From Clostridium sp. KNHs205 (lineage in GTDB: Bacteria > Bacillota > Clostridia > Lachnospirales > Lachnospiraceae): a stretch of DNA of 64,000 bases. Position numbers and translations under genes: made by a program. Below the pieces are notes generated by a model that worked only from the letters and a program-made list of their open reading frames with translations, was not told where the DNA came from and did no database searches. The stretch lies in the NCBI RefSeq assembly GCF_000702945.1, contig NZ_JNLE01000003.1:1-64000 (forward strand), in the 5' to 3' direction. Shown here piece by piece: positions 25,915-34,933 of the stretch (the first letter of the stretch is position 1; every line of letters begins with the position of its first letter).

Positions 25915-27030
25915 ATGAGCGAAGCAACACATAATTTTGAAGAAAGACTTAAAGAACTACTGTCCTATGCCAATGACAATAAAGGTGTAGTGGATGTAGG
26001 GAAGGTCAACGATTTTTTTAAAGAGATGAACCTTGATGTAAGGCAAATCGATAAAATATATGAGTATCTTGAGGCACATAACATTGTCATTTTAAATCCC
26101 ATTGAAGAGGATGAACCTGATGATGAGATCATACTGGAGTTAGAAGACAGTGATGAAGCCGCGCTACTGGATTTTGATGATTTATCCATGATCGGCACCA
26201 TGTCTGATGACCCGGTAAAACTGTACCTGAAGGAAATCGGTAGTTATCCCTTATTGTCCGTGGCAGAAGAAATTGAACTTGCCAAGAAAATTGAAGAGGG
26301 TGATGCCCATGCCAAGCAGGTCCTTGCTGAATCCAACTTAAGGCTTGTTGTCAGCATTGCAAAGCGTTATGTAGGCCGCGGTCTTTCTTTCCTTGATTTA
26401 ATCCAGGAGGGTAACTTAGGTCTTATTAAAGCCGTTGATAAATTTGATTACAGTAAAGGTTATAAATTCAGTACTTATGCTACCTGGTGGATTCGTCAGG
26501 CTATCACAAGATCCATAGCCGATCAGTCCAGAACCATACGTATTCCGGTACATATGTCTGAAGTTATCAATAAGACATATCGTGTATCCAGAAGTCTTTT
26601 ACAGAGCTTAGGCCGTGAACCCTCCGAGCAGGAAATTGCAGATGCAATGAAGCTGCCTATTGAAAAGGTAAGAGAAATCCTGAAGGTATCCGCAGATCCC
26701 ATTTCCCTGGATACGCCTATCGGTGAAGAAGATGACAGCCATTTAGGTGATTTTATCAAGGATGATTCCATTATGGGGCCTGAAGATGCAGCTTCCTATT
26801 CCGTATTACAGGATCAGATCTCCAAGCTTTTAGAGACTCTTACAGAAAGAGAGCAGAGAGTGCTCATCCTTCGTTTCGGCTTAAAGGACGGCAGAACCAG
26901 AACACTTGAAGAAGTTGGTAAGGAATTTAACGTTACCCGTGAACGTATCCGCCAGATTGAAGCCAAAGCCTTAAGGAAATTAAGACATCCAAGCAGAGCC
27001 CGCATGTTAAAAGGCTATGATATCATGTAA
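25915..27030 (+). CDS. rpoD: RNA polymerase primary sigma factor RpoD (SigA)
   Basis: This 371-residue vegetative sigma factor has region 1.2 [18 protein letters not shown], region 2 [30 protein letters not shown] and the -10 recognition helix [12 protein letters not shown], region 3 [15 protein letters not shown], and region 4 [17 protein letters not shown] with the -35 helix [14 protein letters not shown]. Region 1.1 is short and acidic ([18 protein letters not shown]), typical for clostridia. Two adjacent ATG codons exist at 25912 and 25915; the second has better spacing from GGAGG. No dnaG lies upstream, although the two are often adjacent in Firmicutes. A hairpin terminator follows. Confidence 0.95.
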   Translation: MSEATHNFEERLKELLSYANDNKGVVDVGKVNDFFKEMNLDVRQIDKIYEYLEAHNIVILNPIEEDEPDDEIILELEDSDEAALLDFDDLSMIGTMSDDPVKLYLKEIGSYPLLSVAEEIELAKKIEEGDAHAKQVLAESNLRLVVSIAKRYVGRGLSFLDLIQEGNLGLIKAVDKFDYSKGYKFSTYATWWIRQAITRSIADQSRTIRIPVHMSEVINKTYRVSRSLLQSLGREPSEQEIADAMKLPIEKVREILKVSADPISLDTPIGEEDDSHLGDFIKDDSIMGPEDAASYSVLQDQISKLLETLTEREQRVLILRFGLKDGRTRTLEEVGKEFNVTRERIRQIEAKALRKLRHPSRARMLKGYDIM

Positions 27031-27091
27031 TTTAATACTGGCATGAAAAAGTTATAAGATAACTTGCAAATGTGCAAATATACAATTCTGC

Positions 27092-27127
27092 AATGCATGA
27101 ATGCCAATTAAAATGCATTGCATTTTT
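27092..27127 (+). terminator. rpoD terminator
   Basis: CAATGCAT pairs with ATGCATTG across a short AT-rich loop, followed by CATTTTT. It lies about 60 bases after the rpoD stop. Confidence 0.6.
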
Positions 27128-27247
27128 CAAACTACTATTTCAGCAGTATCACAAGTCTTTTGTGCATACACGGATAATAGGTTGGAAGAAAAGATAGTTT
27201 CAACATCCTGATAGAATGTGTGCTCAGGCATACAGATGGAGGTTACT

Positions 27248-27967
27248 ATGGAAAGAATCTTGTTAATGGTACTAAGGAGCATCTTTCAGCTGCCTTACTG
27301 GTTATATCTATTAAACAAATATAAGAAACATCCTGATAAATACAGTGAACAGACCCGTTATGCTTTTCTCCATCGGTTGACTGTTAAGGCCAACCGCCGA
27401 GGAGGGGTACATATAACCTGTACCGGGACAGAAAACCTCCCAAAAGAATCCGGTTATATCCTTTTCGGAAACCACCAGGGACTCTTTGATGCCCTTTTGC
27501 TTCTGGAGACTCACGATAAGCCCTTTGCAACTGTATCGAAAATAGAAATACAGAACATACCTTTCCTGCGGGATGTTTTCACTTTACTTGGTTCCAAATT
27601 TATTGTCAGAGAGGATGTAAGACAGTCCTTAAAGGTATTGAATGAGGTCACAGAAGAAGTGAAACAAGGGAAAAATTATCTTATCTTTCCCGAAGGTACC
27701 AGATCAAAAAACGGGAATCAGATCCAGGAATTTAAAGGAGGCAGCTTTAAATCTGCCATGAATGCCAAATGCCCTATTGTTCCTATTGCTATTCTGGATT
27801 CCTATAAGGTGTTCGATACCCATTCCATTAAAAAGACCAGTGTACAGATTCATTATTTGAAACCTTTGTATTATGATGATTACAAAGGAATGAAGTCCAA
27901 CGACATCGCTGCTTATGTATCAGAAACCATTAAGAATAAAATAGCGGAATCTGAGGCTGCCCTGTAG
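27248..27967 (+). CDS. plsC: 1-acyl-sn-glycerol-3-phosphate acyltransferase (PlsC)
   Basis: This 239-residue membrane-associated acyltransferase transfers an acyl chain to lysophosphatidic acid to make phosphatidic acid. It has the catalytic H-x4-D block NHQGLFDAL, the glycerophosphate-binding block FIVREDVRQSLKV, and FPEGTRSKNG. An N-terminal hydrophobic helix (LLMVLRSIFQLPYWLYLL) anchors it. The start at 27248 is chosen because GGAGG lies six bases upstream; an ATG at 27218 lacks a ribosome site. Its own terminator follows. Confidence 0.9.
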   Translation: MERILLMVLRSIFQLPYWLYLLNKYKKHPDKYSEQTRYAFLHRLTVKANRRGGVHITCTGTENLPKESGYILFGNHQGLFDALLLLETHDKPFATVSKIEIQNIPFLRDVFTLLGSKFIVREDVRQSLKVLNEVTEEVKQGKNYLIFPEGTRSKNGNQIQEFKGGSFKSAMNAKCPIVPIAILDSYKVFDTHSIKKTSVQIHYLKPLYYDDYKGMKSNDIAAYVSETIKNKIAESEAAL

Positions 27968-27985
27968 TAAACTTGTCCTAGATAT

Positions 27986-28032
27986 ATAAATAATGTTATG
28001 AATACGGTTAATCGGATAACATTATTTATTTT
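27986..28032 (+). terminator. plsC terminator
   Basis: AAATAATGTTAT pairs with ATAACATTATTT and is followed by ATTTTTAATT. It sits 20 bases after the plsC stop. Confidence 0.75.
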
Positions 28033-28077
28033 TAATTAAAAGTATATATTAACAAAAAATTTCTACAATAAGATATG

Positions 28078-28116
28078 AAAAAAGCTGTACGTAATGTATC
28101 AGCTTTTTTCTTTTAT
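28078..28116 (-). terminator. Terminator of the zinc-ribbon protein gene
   Basis: GAAAAAAGCTG pairs with CAGCTTTTTTC. Runs of A and T flank both sides, so it can act on the minus-strand gene ending at 28120. Confidence 0.7.
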
Positions 28117-28119
28117 ATC

Positions 28120-28554
28120 TTATAATTCTTTTTCTTCGGTAACATCATCAACAACATGAATGATATCTTCTACGACTTCCTCTTCCTCTGCCACTTCTTC
28201 TTCAGCTACTTTGGCGCCGCAGCTGGAACAGTAGGCTGCCTCTTTTGAAAGCTCAACACCGCAGGTCTCGCATAATTTTGTTCCCTTTAAGCTCTGGATG
28301 TCCTTCTTTAACTGCGATATTTTATCCATGGAGACGGTTATCTCTCCACATAAGCCTTCATAATCATAATTCTCATCGGTTACATGTGCATTATAATAAG
28401 CACGGCCGATTTCAAGATAGTTTTTATTTATTTTATCTTTCTCACTGCTTACCTGATTGCTTAGCTTTGCAATATCTGCCAGCTCTTTGGCTTTCTTAGA
28501 TAATTCTTTTCCTTTTTCTGTAATAGTGCCGCTAACTTTTTCAAAAAAATCCAT
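28120..28554 (-). CDS. Small coiled-coil protein with zinc ribbon
   Basis: This 144-residue protein has an N-terminal charged helical part (MDFFEKVSGTITEKGKEL, residues 1-85) likely to form a coiled coil, then a zinc ribbon CETCG ... CSSCG (about 95-113), then an acidic tail (EEEVAEEEEVVED). Such proteins are widespread in Lachnospiraceae without known function. The zinc ribbon type is the same as at the end of the SPFH protein in this window. GGAGG precedes the ATG. The gene has its own terminator and no evident operon partner. Confidence 0.7.
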   Translation of the reverse strand: MDFFEKVSGTITEKGKELSKKAKELADIAKLSNQVSSEKDKINKNYLEIGRAYYNAHVTDENYDYEGLCGEITVSMDKISQLKKDIQSLKGTKLCETCGVELSKEAAYCSSCGAKVAEEEVAEEEEVVEDIIHVVDDVTEEKEL

Positions 28555-28786
28555 TCTATTACCTCCTGTAATCCGCTTCTATCGGTTGTTATTTTGTCCG
28601 TATTGTCTGTCAACATTAGTATATGTCATATATAGTATCATAATTTGTAATAAATACAAGTATGTTTAGTGTTTTTTAATAATTCTAATTTATACTTAAA
28701 ACTGCTGATTTAGCAGGTTTGTTCACGAGGAATATAAATAGTATTCAGCCTTTTATAGTATCTTATCCTTCAGGGTATTATATTGA

Positions 28787-28812
28787 AAAGGAAGGGAATA
28801 ACCCTTCCTTAA
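28787..28812 (-). terminator. Terminator after the truncated gene fragment
   Basis: AAGGAAGGG pairs with CCCTTCCTT across AATAA, and on the minus strand is followed by TTTTCAATAT. It is the natural end of the gene whose last codons remain at 28847-28942. The region 28555-28786 shows nothing else. Confidence 0.7.
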
Positions 28813-28846
28813 AATCACTTGCTCCCTACCCTTCTTAATGACTTTC

Positions 28847-28942
28847 TTATTTGTCAAATGCCGGGTTGAAAGCATAGAAGTTCTTGGAATCCAGATTATC
28901 CTGAACGATTCTTAATGATTCACCGAATCGGGTAGTATCAAG
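28847..28942 (-). pseudogene. 3' end of an interrupted gene
   Basis: On the minus strand an open frame ends ...RFGESLRIVQDNLDSKNF followed by YAFNPAFDK and a TAA at 28847, followed by a good terminator. Upstream the frame runs into the 17-bp repeat at 28926-28942, and no matching 5' part lies beyond it. I do not recognise the family. The best reading is the tail of a resident gene cut off by insertion of the serine-recombinase element, with the 5' part lost. Confidence 0.45.
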
Positions 28943-29148
28943 TGGATTATAGCCCTATCAGCATTCATTACAACATATTTACTGTAAAATTCTTCATCTG
29001 CAGTACAAAGCACAATTAAATTTTCCAGGTTATATCTATCTGATTTCCCAAAATATAGATAGACTTTCCTCCTATCGATGTCAAAAAAGTTGAGCCTCAA
29101 CTTTTTTGATTGGGTGAGTCTATTTATTATCTCAAATGAATAGGGCAA
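28912..29148 (-). CDS. Hypothetical 78-residue ORF spanning the repeat junction
   Basis: The frame opens at a TTG (29148) and ends at 28912, reading through the 17-bp repeat into the truncated gene in another frame. It has no recognised domain. The composition (FFDIDRRKVYLYFGKSDRYN) is protein-like, so it may be the C-terminal remnant of a cargo gene of the element. Whether it is translated is doubtful. Confidence 0.3.
   Translation of the reverse strand: MPYSFEIINRLTQSKKLRLNFFDIDRRKVYLYFGKSDRYNLENLIVLCTADEEFYSKYVVMNADRAIIHLILPDSVNH
28926..28942. repeat. 17-bp direct repeat, left copy (possible att-derived site)
   Basis: AATCGGGTAGTATCAAG recurs as AATCGGGTACTATCAAG at 30798-30814, one mismatch, same orientation. 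The 1.87 kb between holds element-like debris. The right copy is also half of an inverted repeat next to the serine recombinase gene. Confidence 0.6.
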
Positions 29149-29311
29149 AATCTACACACCCACTATGGAGCGTTTACGATATAATAATAGGTGCTTCAAA
29201 AAATGATAGAATTAATATACAGCCACAGTTGGTATATATGCAATCGACATCTTTTGAAGTACTTACAAGTATATAATATTTATAATGTTGAAATATAAGG
29301 ATTGGTAATCA

Positions 29312-29530
29312 TTAAGTATTTTTATACTTTTTTAAGTAAATATAAATGAGGGTACTAAAAATAAATAATGTTTGAAAAAACGAAACTATGACTTTCATTA
29401 TTTTCCCATAATCAGAAACCCATGAGTAATCATAATAATTATTATAAATTAAGTAAAGACTAATTAAACTTAATATTAATACGATACAACTTATAATAGA
29501 AATTGTTTTCCACAATTTAGTACTTCTCAA
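29312..29530 (-). CDS. Small membrane protein, two predicted TM helices
   Basis: This 72-residue protein has hydrophobic segments at about 9-29 (TISIISCIVLILSLISLYLI) and 45-66 (MKVIVSFFQTLFIFSTLIYIYL) and a Lys-rich end. It starts at a TTG after AGAGGTG. It is AT-rich with no recognised family. It lies inside the repeat-bounded segment, so it is probably cargo of the mobile element. Confidence 0.45.
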   Translation of the reverse strand: MRSTKLWKTISIISCIVLILSLISLYLIYNNYYDYSWVSDYGKIMKVIVSFFQTLFIFSTLIYIYLKKYKNT

Positions 29531-29554
29531 TTAATATTCACCTCTTCAATTTAA

Positions 29555-29850
29555 TTATTTGGGCAATGAACCATTTTGCATTGATACTGTGTTACTATGG
29601 TTTTTATCATAACTTCTATTAGAAGGAAGTCCCATTAAAGTATAATATACATCAAAATGCAATCCGATTGTAATATTGATGCTACCTCCGTTTGAAGCAA
29701 TAGAATGCGTCGCCGAATTAAATTTTACAGTGCATGCATCAGCCCATGTATACAATTTAATTGGATCTTTGGCTCCTGAAATATAGATTATGGAAATAAG
29801 AGCATCTACTACTGCCTGTTTATCAGAAAATGAAGTTCATTTATCTGATT
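29555..29850 (-). pseudogene. Remnant of a second serine recombinase fused to an unrelated tail
   Basis: On the minus strand the frame reads FSDKQAVVDALISIIYISG, nearly the same as the C-terminus of the intact recombinase 1 kb away (FTDRQAVVDALITVIYISG). After AKDPIK it switches to unrelated sequence: LYTWADACTVKFNSATHSIA ... SMQNGSLPK, stop at 29555. That part looks like the end of an exported protein. DNA identity to the intact gene covers about 75 bases (29770-29845 versus 30888-30965). This points to an earlier element of the same kind that was deleted down to its end. Confidence 0.55.
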
Positions 29851-29911
29851 ACTGAAGTTATTCCCCGATATTTTATGGATTTGCTCTCTGTTATCCCCAA
29901 TTCAAATGTAC

Positions 29912-30382
29912 CTATTGAGTTGGGATTTTTAAAAATTCAGTAATTTTCCCATTAACGATATTTTCAATAAACCTTCTAACCTCTGTACTATTACTTATTC
30001 TATAATAACCATCGAACAATATCCCAGTAGATATATATGACCAAACAAAAGTTTTCTCATTATCATAATAAATTGTTATAATAGGACTAAGGTCGCCCTG
30101 TATTGTTACATGTATAGTTTTGTTGGAAAACATCCTCTCCGGCTTTGCTGCACCTCGATAAAATTTCGATTTTTCAAGTATTTTAACCAGACTATTAATT
30201 TCTTGTTCATTCAATACATAGTAACAATTTATACCTTCTATTTCTTTATCTATTTGAATATAAACTTTTTCCTCGCCGTTAACATTAAATGATTGAGGCA
30301 TGAAAAAATATCCTAATAATACTATAAGCAGTATTCCTATTACTATATATCGTTTCAAATTGTTCTTCAGATGTTTTAGCAT
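29912..30382 (-). CDS. Hypothetical membrane-anchored protein
   Basis: This 156-residue protein has one N-terminal TM segment (about 12-29, YIVIGILLIVLLGYFF) and an extracytoplasmic domain of about 125 residues with alternating beta-strand-like stretches (EEKVYIQIDKEIEGINCYYV, HVTIQGDLSPIITIYYDNEK). The family is not recognised. It is preceded by TAGGAGA ten bases before the ATG and by two hairpins (30413-30436 and 30445-30478). It lies within the recombinase-associated segment, so it is probably acquired. Confidence 0.55.
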   Translation of the reverse strand: MLKHLKNNLKRYIVIGILLIVLLGYFFMPQSFNVNGEEKVYIQIDKEIEGINCYYVLNEQEINSLVKILEKSKFYRGAAKPERMFSNKTIHVTIQGDLSPIITIYYDNEKTFVWSYISTGILFDGYYRISNSTEVRRFIENIVNGKITEFLKIPTQ

Positions 30383-30412
30383 ATAATTATATCTCCTATA
30401 TTTAAAGATAAT

Positions 30413-30478
30413 GCCATATTATTAATCTAATATGGCATAAAGAAATATACGTTTTAGGAATTAGCCTAAAACGTATAT
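30413..30478. promoter_or_regulatory. Two adjacent perfect hairpins upstream of the 156-residue gene
   Basis: GCCATATT pairs with AATATGGC (30413-30436), and ATATACGTTTTAGG pairs with CCTAAAACGTATAT (30445-30478). The second is followed by T-rich sequence on the plus strand. They may be terminators from lost genes or operators. The rest of 30479-30771 shows no gene. Confidence 0.45.
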
Positions 30479-30771
30479 CCTATTTTATTTTACTTTTGTG
30501 TTATAGTGAACCTTTAGTAGACAAATAATGTGCCATTTACTCTCATTGAAATATTGTTTTCTTGATGTAAGTATTTTACAATCTTAAATATAGCACCTGT
30601 TCCATTATATGTCAACTATTATATTAGTCATTTATGTCATGCCTTATATTCCATGTCACACCGTTATTCCAGCAATAAAAAAAGATATTGAACTTCATCT
30701 TTCAATACCTTTCAGCTCTTCTTATACATCGCTGATTCTTTTTTATACATTACTTTGTGGGCATTTATATA

Positions 30772-30814
30772 CTTGATAGTACCCGTTGTGTTTTACCAAT
30801 CGGGTACTATCAAG
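30772..30814. repeat. Inverted repeat next to the serine recombinase gene (att candidate)
   Basis: CTTGATAGTACCCG (30772-30785) and CGGGTACTATCAAG (30801-30814) are perfect inverted copies with a 15-base loop. The right arm is the partner of the 17-bp repeat at 28926. It could be a recombination site or a terminator of the recombinase gene ending at 30861. Confidence 0.55.
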
Positions 30815-30860
30815 TATATTATATATAGTCTGCTTCGTTATATAACAAAAAAAGTAAACT

Positions 30861-32375
30861 TTATACTTTCCATATGATATCTATCTGGTTTCCAGAAATA
30901 TAGATTACGGTAATCAGAGCATCTACGACTGCCTGTCTATCCGTAAAGGAAAGTTTCTCCCATTTATCAGCGGGGTTTACTATTATGAGCATATTCTTAT
31001 CACAGGGAGTATTGTTCAATAGGTCAATTGTCTTCTTCAGCTCTGTTCTTTCTGCATCCAGAACTTCAATTTTCTCATTTATGTATTTCATCAAGACTTC
31101 ATTTGCATTGTTTATTTTACTAACCAGCTCTTCTATTTCAGCCTCAAGCCTGCCCAGTTTAATTTTTCGTTCATTTAATTTATGATCCATGACGGGTTCA
31201 TCTGTTGTAGTCAGAACATTTAATTCGCATAATTTATTCTTTACTGCTGTAAAGAGATACTGTTCCAGTATATCTGCATATATTGTCATACCTACACCTT
31301 CACAGGCCTTCATATTGAGACGGTTACTGCATACGAAATACCTTCCCCATTTTGTATTTGCTTTTGTAACCGTTAGTGCATAGCCGCACTTTCCGCATTT
31401 CACTTTTCCTATAAGCCATGAATTTTTTGCTTTCAGATTTGTCGCAGATTGCCTGTTCTCTAAACATTTATTCCTGCATTTGAGCCAGGTCTTAGATGTT
31501 ATAAGCCCCTCATGAGGAGCTAATACTAAATCTTTATCAGTCAGATTAGAAAGCTTATTACTCTCATCCTTTGTCCCGCTATACAAATAACAGGCATTCT
31601 GTCCAGTAAAGTCTTCTATGGGGTTAATTATGTTAGTCCCCTGACTTTTATAGAAATTATACACATCTGCATCTGCCCTGACGTAAACAGGATTACGTAT
31701 TAATTCAGACAATCTGGCTGTATTCCAGGGTACACCTCGCATATTTTCTATATGATTTTCTTTAAAGTACCGTATAATAGCTCCCAAAGAAGTACCTGCT
31801 TCTGCGTACATGGCGTATATTAGCTTAATATGTTCTGCTTCCTCAGTGATAGGTACGTATTTAGAAGTGTGAATACCGTCTATTGTGGTCTTTTCTAACC
31901 TAAAACCATAGGGTACCCGGCCGCCCATGTATAAACCCTTTTTACTTCTTGCATAATATGCATCTGCTATTCTTTTCTGGATAGTTTCTCTTTCCAGTTG
32001 CGCAAATACAATGCAAATGTTAAGCATCGCCCTTCCAATGGGGGTGGAAGTGTCAAATTTCTCAGTAGTTGAGATAAATTCCACCTCATATTTTTGAAAG
32101 ACTTCCATCATATTAGAAAAATCTAAGATAGAACGGCTGATACGATCCAGCTTATATACAACAACACTGGAGATAAGTCTCTTTTCTATATCCGAGAGCA
32201 TTTCTTCAAAGGCTGGCCGGTTAATATCTTTTCCGCTGTATCCCTTGTCTATATATATTTTATAAGGTTCCCCATGTGTTTCATATTTACAGTACTCAAT
32301 CTGTGTTTCAACAGAAATACTGTCTTCTTTATAGAGTGATTGCCTTCCATATAATGCAATATATCTACCTTTCAT
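30861..32375 (-). CDS. Large serine recombinase (resolvase/integrase family)
   Basis: This 504-residue site-specific recombinase has an N-terminal resolvase domain with the catalytic Ser in YGRQSLYKEDS (S13), VVYKLDRISRSILDF, EFISTTEKFDTSTPIGRAML and AQLERETIQKRI. A recombinase domain (about 150-290: GGRVPYGFRLE) follows, then a zinc beta-ribbon (CGKCGYALTV ... CSNRLNMKACEG) and a coiled coil (about 380-440). The family integrates, excises or inverts DNA between short att sites. It is intact, and related repeats lie directly downstream. A 50-residue gene precedes it. It probably belongs to the element that interrupted the gene ending at 28847. Confidence 0.9.
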   Translation of the reverse strand: MKGRYIALYGRQSLYKEDSISVETQIEYCKYETHGEPYKIYIDKGYSGKDINRPAFEEMLSDIEKRLISSVVVYKLDRISRSILDFSNMMEVFQKYEVEFISTTEKFDTSTPIGRAMLNICIVFAQLERETIQKRIADAYYARSKKGLYMGGRVPYGFRLEKTTIDGIHTSKYVPITEEAEHIKLIYAMYAEAGTSLGAIIRYFKENHIENMRGVPWNTARLSELIRNPVYVRADADVYNFYKSQGTNIINPIEDFTGQNACYLYSGTKDESNKLSNLTDKDLVLAPHEGLITSKTWLKCRNKCLENRQSATNLKAKNSWLIGKVKCGKCGYALTVTKANTKWGRYFVCSNRLNMKACEGVGMTIYADILEQYLFTAVKNKLCELNVLTTTDEPVMDHKLNERKIKLGRLEAEIEELVSKINNANEVLMKYINEKIEVLDAERTELKKTIDLLNNTPCDKNMLIIVNPADKWEKLSFTDRQAVVDALITVIYISGNQIDIIWKV

Positions 32376-32458
32376 TTAAACTAAGCTCCTCCGTTATATT
32401 TCCCATGAAAAATACGTTCTCACAAACTGTAGGTAACTTAATCAATTATGGACAACCA

Positions 32459-32611
32459 CTATTCATATTTCTTAAATATTCTATAGAGTTCTTCTTTTAC
32501 ATTTTGCAGATCTGTAGCAGGCGGTTTACGATGGATTATAACAAATTGAACATTGTCCTGTTTGTATTCCTCCCTTTCAATGTTAAGAGATTTTTCAATT
32601 TGCTTTTTCAT
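32459..32611 (-). CDS. 50-residue protein upstream of the serine recombinase
   Basis: The start at 32611 (MKKQIEKSLNIEREEYKQDN) follows AAGGA nine bases away. The frame ends ...ELYRIFKKYE. It is highly charged, with no Cys and no TM helix. Small ORFs of this kind often precede clostridial serine recombinases and may be cotranscribed with them. Function unknown. The gap 32612-33027 beyond it holds no recognisable gene. Confidence 0.5.
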   Translation of the reverse strand: MKKQIEKSLNIEREEYKQDNVQFVIIHRKPPATDLQNVKEELYRIFKKYE

Positions 32612-33027
32612 AATGCTTTTCCTTGTTTTTCTTAATTTTATGCATTCGGGTTCGTACAATATAATAAGAAAAAAAGAAGGTATTGCAAAATCAATTTAAT
32701 ACTGTAAGAAGTCCCCCTGTTTCCTGCAATGTGCTGCCTGAAAGGCCTGTTGCAATTTTTGTGTGCTAAAGCGAGCAATTATTGTACCTTTATATACATA
32801 AAATTGGTAATGTCTCTTGCAACAGTGTGTAGAGGAAAGTCGAGGGGGATAAAGCAATATTTATAATTACATCTTCAAATAACTGTTCTGAACCAGTGCT
32901 AATTTTAGGTCTTAAAATATAGGCTTAAAATATAGCTTAATTGCAGCTGCACCATTTAGTCATTTATATAGAGCATTCGTGTACAAAATTAGTTGAATAA
33001 TAAAGCTAGGTGTTAAATTGATTGACC

Positions 33028-34725
33028 TCATTCACCTCTTAAGCTTTCAAAGGTACCATAAATATTTACCATACCATATCCCCATTCTTTGTTAGGATAA
33101 GTCAGATTGGATTTTCTGTTCACTCCTCGGATCAGATACTTCTTTATCTGGTATGTATCCATTGAGCGGTTATTTCCCATTACAATTCCCCATTCGAGCA
33201 GCATAGCCGTTACTCCGGTAAGCAATGCCGCTGCAATGCTCGTTCCAGAGGACAAGCCGTAATTACCACCTGGCAGTGGTGCATAGATATCCACACCTGG
33301 TGCAGCTAAGTCAGGTTTAATAATATTATTACGGGTAAATCCTTTACTGGCATTCAGATAAAGGCTTTCATTTGCTGGGTTATAGGCCGTAACAACAATA
33401 GCAAACATATTATTTCCTGGTTCTGTTAAAGTTGTATATGGGTTCGGATTTAGAAATCCTGTTCCTTCCGAAATTAATCCCCGCGCCGGTAGCCACATAT
33501 GAAATCCGGAATTTATTTTAGAACCATACACCTTAAATTTCCATATACCGGGTGTAGGTTTTTGAAATCGAATCAGAATAAGTTCATCACCGCTTTTCCC
33601 CTCCACAATGACATAATCAATGAAAATAGTAGTGTTCTCAAAGATAAACCTTAGCCTCCTGAATTCACCAAGTCTTGCGGGAATACGCGGTATATATTCA
33701 CCGGAAGGAGTCGTTATGTCTATAGAGTAAGTACCCGGTGTATTTCCCCATAATTCAATTGAGAAATCATTTTCCTTCTCTGCCACTCTTAATTCAACAT
33801 TGGTAAAACCAGCTACACTGTCAATCTCACCATAATAATGATGTCCCGCATTTCCTTCGTTTCCTGCTGCAATTACAAGGGAAATTCCAGCCTGATTTGA
33901 ATAGGAGGTTATTAAATCATTCAAAGGACCAAGACCTTCATGACTTCCCTGATTCGTTCCCAGTCCAATACATATAGCAATGGGACGATTGAGTTTTCTT
34001 GCAGTATTTACCAGATATGTTATAGCAAACATTATGTCCCCTTCCGAGTAGCAGATTACATTATCAGGTACCCCAAAATAATTTTTTGCATTTGCTTTCG
34101 CCGTTTTCAACTTAACAACTACAAACTCGCACCTTGTTGCAACACCGGAGAATTCAGAAGTAGCATTTGGCATTCCACCGGCAAGTCCGGCGAGACTTGT
34201 ACCATGTCCTATCTCGTCGATACTGGGAACATGTTCTAATGGTGTCTCACTTTTAAGTGCTGCATTGATCTGATCCTTTGTATACTCTGTTCCAAAATAA
34301 AAAATATCAGCTGAAGCTTCCATATTTTCTATTGACTGATCCCATAAGGCTGCAATCTGGGTAGTTCCATCCGCATTTTGAAATATCGGATTTTGATAAT
34401 CTATACCTGTATCTACAAATCCTAACAGAACTCCCTCTCCCTGAAGCGGTAAATTAGGTGTTTTTTGGAGCTTTATAACCCCCATATGCTCAAGGCTTGC
34501 TGTATCCTGTAAAGTATATAATTTCGGTATAACCGAATAAGCAATGGGGCCGATTAGTTGTTCCGGTACCCTATGCATCGGTACATAGACAACTGCATAT
34601 TTTCCATTGATTATATTTATTGTCTCTCCCGCATATCTGGAGAACTCCTCCTGGCTGATGTTATAGTCTATAATTCCATCTGCATAGTCATTACTGATGA
34701 TTTTACTTCGTTCTTCTATATTCAT
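33028..34725 (-). CDS. S8 family (subtilisin-like) serine protease, Csp-type
   Basis: This 565-residue protease has an N-terminal prodomain-like part (1-95) and a complete catalytic set: D105 in FVDTGID, H174 in GHGTSLAG, oxyanion N289 in AAGNEGN, and S496 in SSGTSIAAA. A beta-rich insert (about 300-420) lies between the Asn and Ser blocks. There is no signal peptide. This architecture is that of clostridial Csp proteases, which in Clostridium process the cortex hydrolase SleC during spore germination. CATATATTA at 34766-34758 on the minus strand resembles a mother-cell sporulation -10. The SleC link is known for other species, not shown here. Confidence 0.8.
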   Translation of the reverse strand: MNIEERSKIISNDYADGIIDYNISQEEFSRYAGETINIINGKYAVVYVPMHRVPEQLIGPIAYSVIPKLYTLQDTASLEHMGVIKLQKTPNLPLQGEGVLLGFVDTGIDYQNPIFQNADGTTQIAALWDQSIENMEASADIFYFGTEYTKDQINAALKSETPLEHVPSIDEIGHGTSLAGLAGGMPNATSEFSGVATRCEFVVVKLKTAKANAKNYFGVPDNVICYSEGDIMFAITYLVNTARKLNRPIAICIGLGTNQGSHEGLGPLNDLITSYSNQAGISLVIAAGNEGNAGHHYYGEIDSVAGFTNVELRVAEKENDFSIELWGNTPGTYSIDITTPSGEYIPRIPARLGEFRRLRFIFENTTIFIDYVIVEGKSGDELILIRFQKPTPGIWKFKVYGSKINSGFHMWLPARGLISEGTGFLNPNPYTTLTEPGNNMFAIVVTAYNPANESLYLNASKGFTRNNIIKPDLAAPGVDIYAPLPGGNYGLSSGTSIAAALLTGVTAMLLEWGIVMGNNRSMDTYQIKKYLIRGVNRKSNLTYPNKEWGYGMVNIYGTFESLRGE

Positions 34726-34757
34726 TTATAAAGCTCACATATAAATATGAATTAGTT

Positions 34758-34766
34758 TAATATATG
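34758..34766 (-). promoter_or_regulatory. Possible SigE/SigK-type -10 for the Csp-like protease gene
   Basis: CATATATTA on the minus strand fits the CATAnnnTA -10 of mother-cell sigma factors. A weak -35 (GTATATC) lies about 16 bases upstream. It is 33 bases before the start codon. Confidence 0.35.
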
Positions 34767-34875
34767 CCATTTGCTGAAGCCGGATATACTTTCTATTCTA
34801 ATTACTTTTTATATCTGGAAAATACAGTTAGTATATAAATCTATGGAGATATTTACAAACCTATTTACATACCAA

Positions 34876-34903
34876 TTTACATATCAATATAATTCGATAT
34901 AAT
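34876..34903 (+). promoter_or_regulatory. SigA-type promoter of the cupin gene
   Basis: TTTACA (34876-34881), a 16-base spacer and TATAAT (34898-34903) lie 30 bases upstream of the cupin start. Confidence 0.65.
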
Positions 34904-34933
34904 AGAAGAAGGTAATATCGAAAGGAGAATTAT

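Noticed and set aside
25735-25932. 65-residue minus-strand ORF upstream of rpoD
   Set aside because: It lies over the rpoD promoter and leader, has no ribosome site and no recognisable features.
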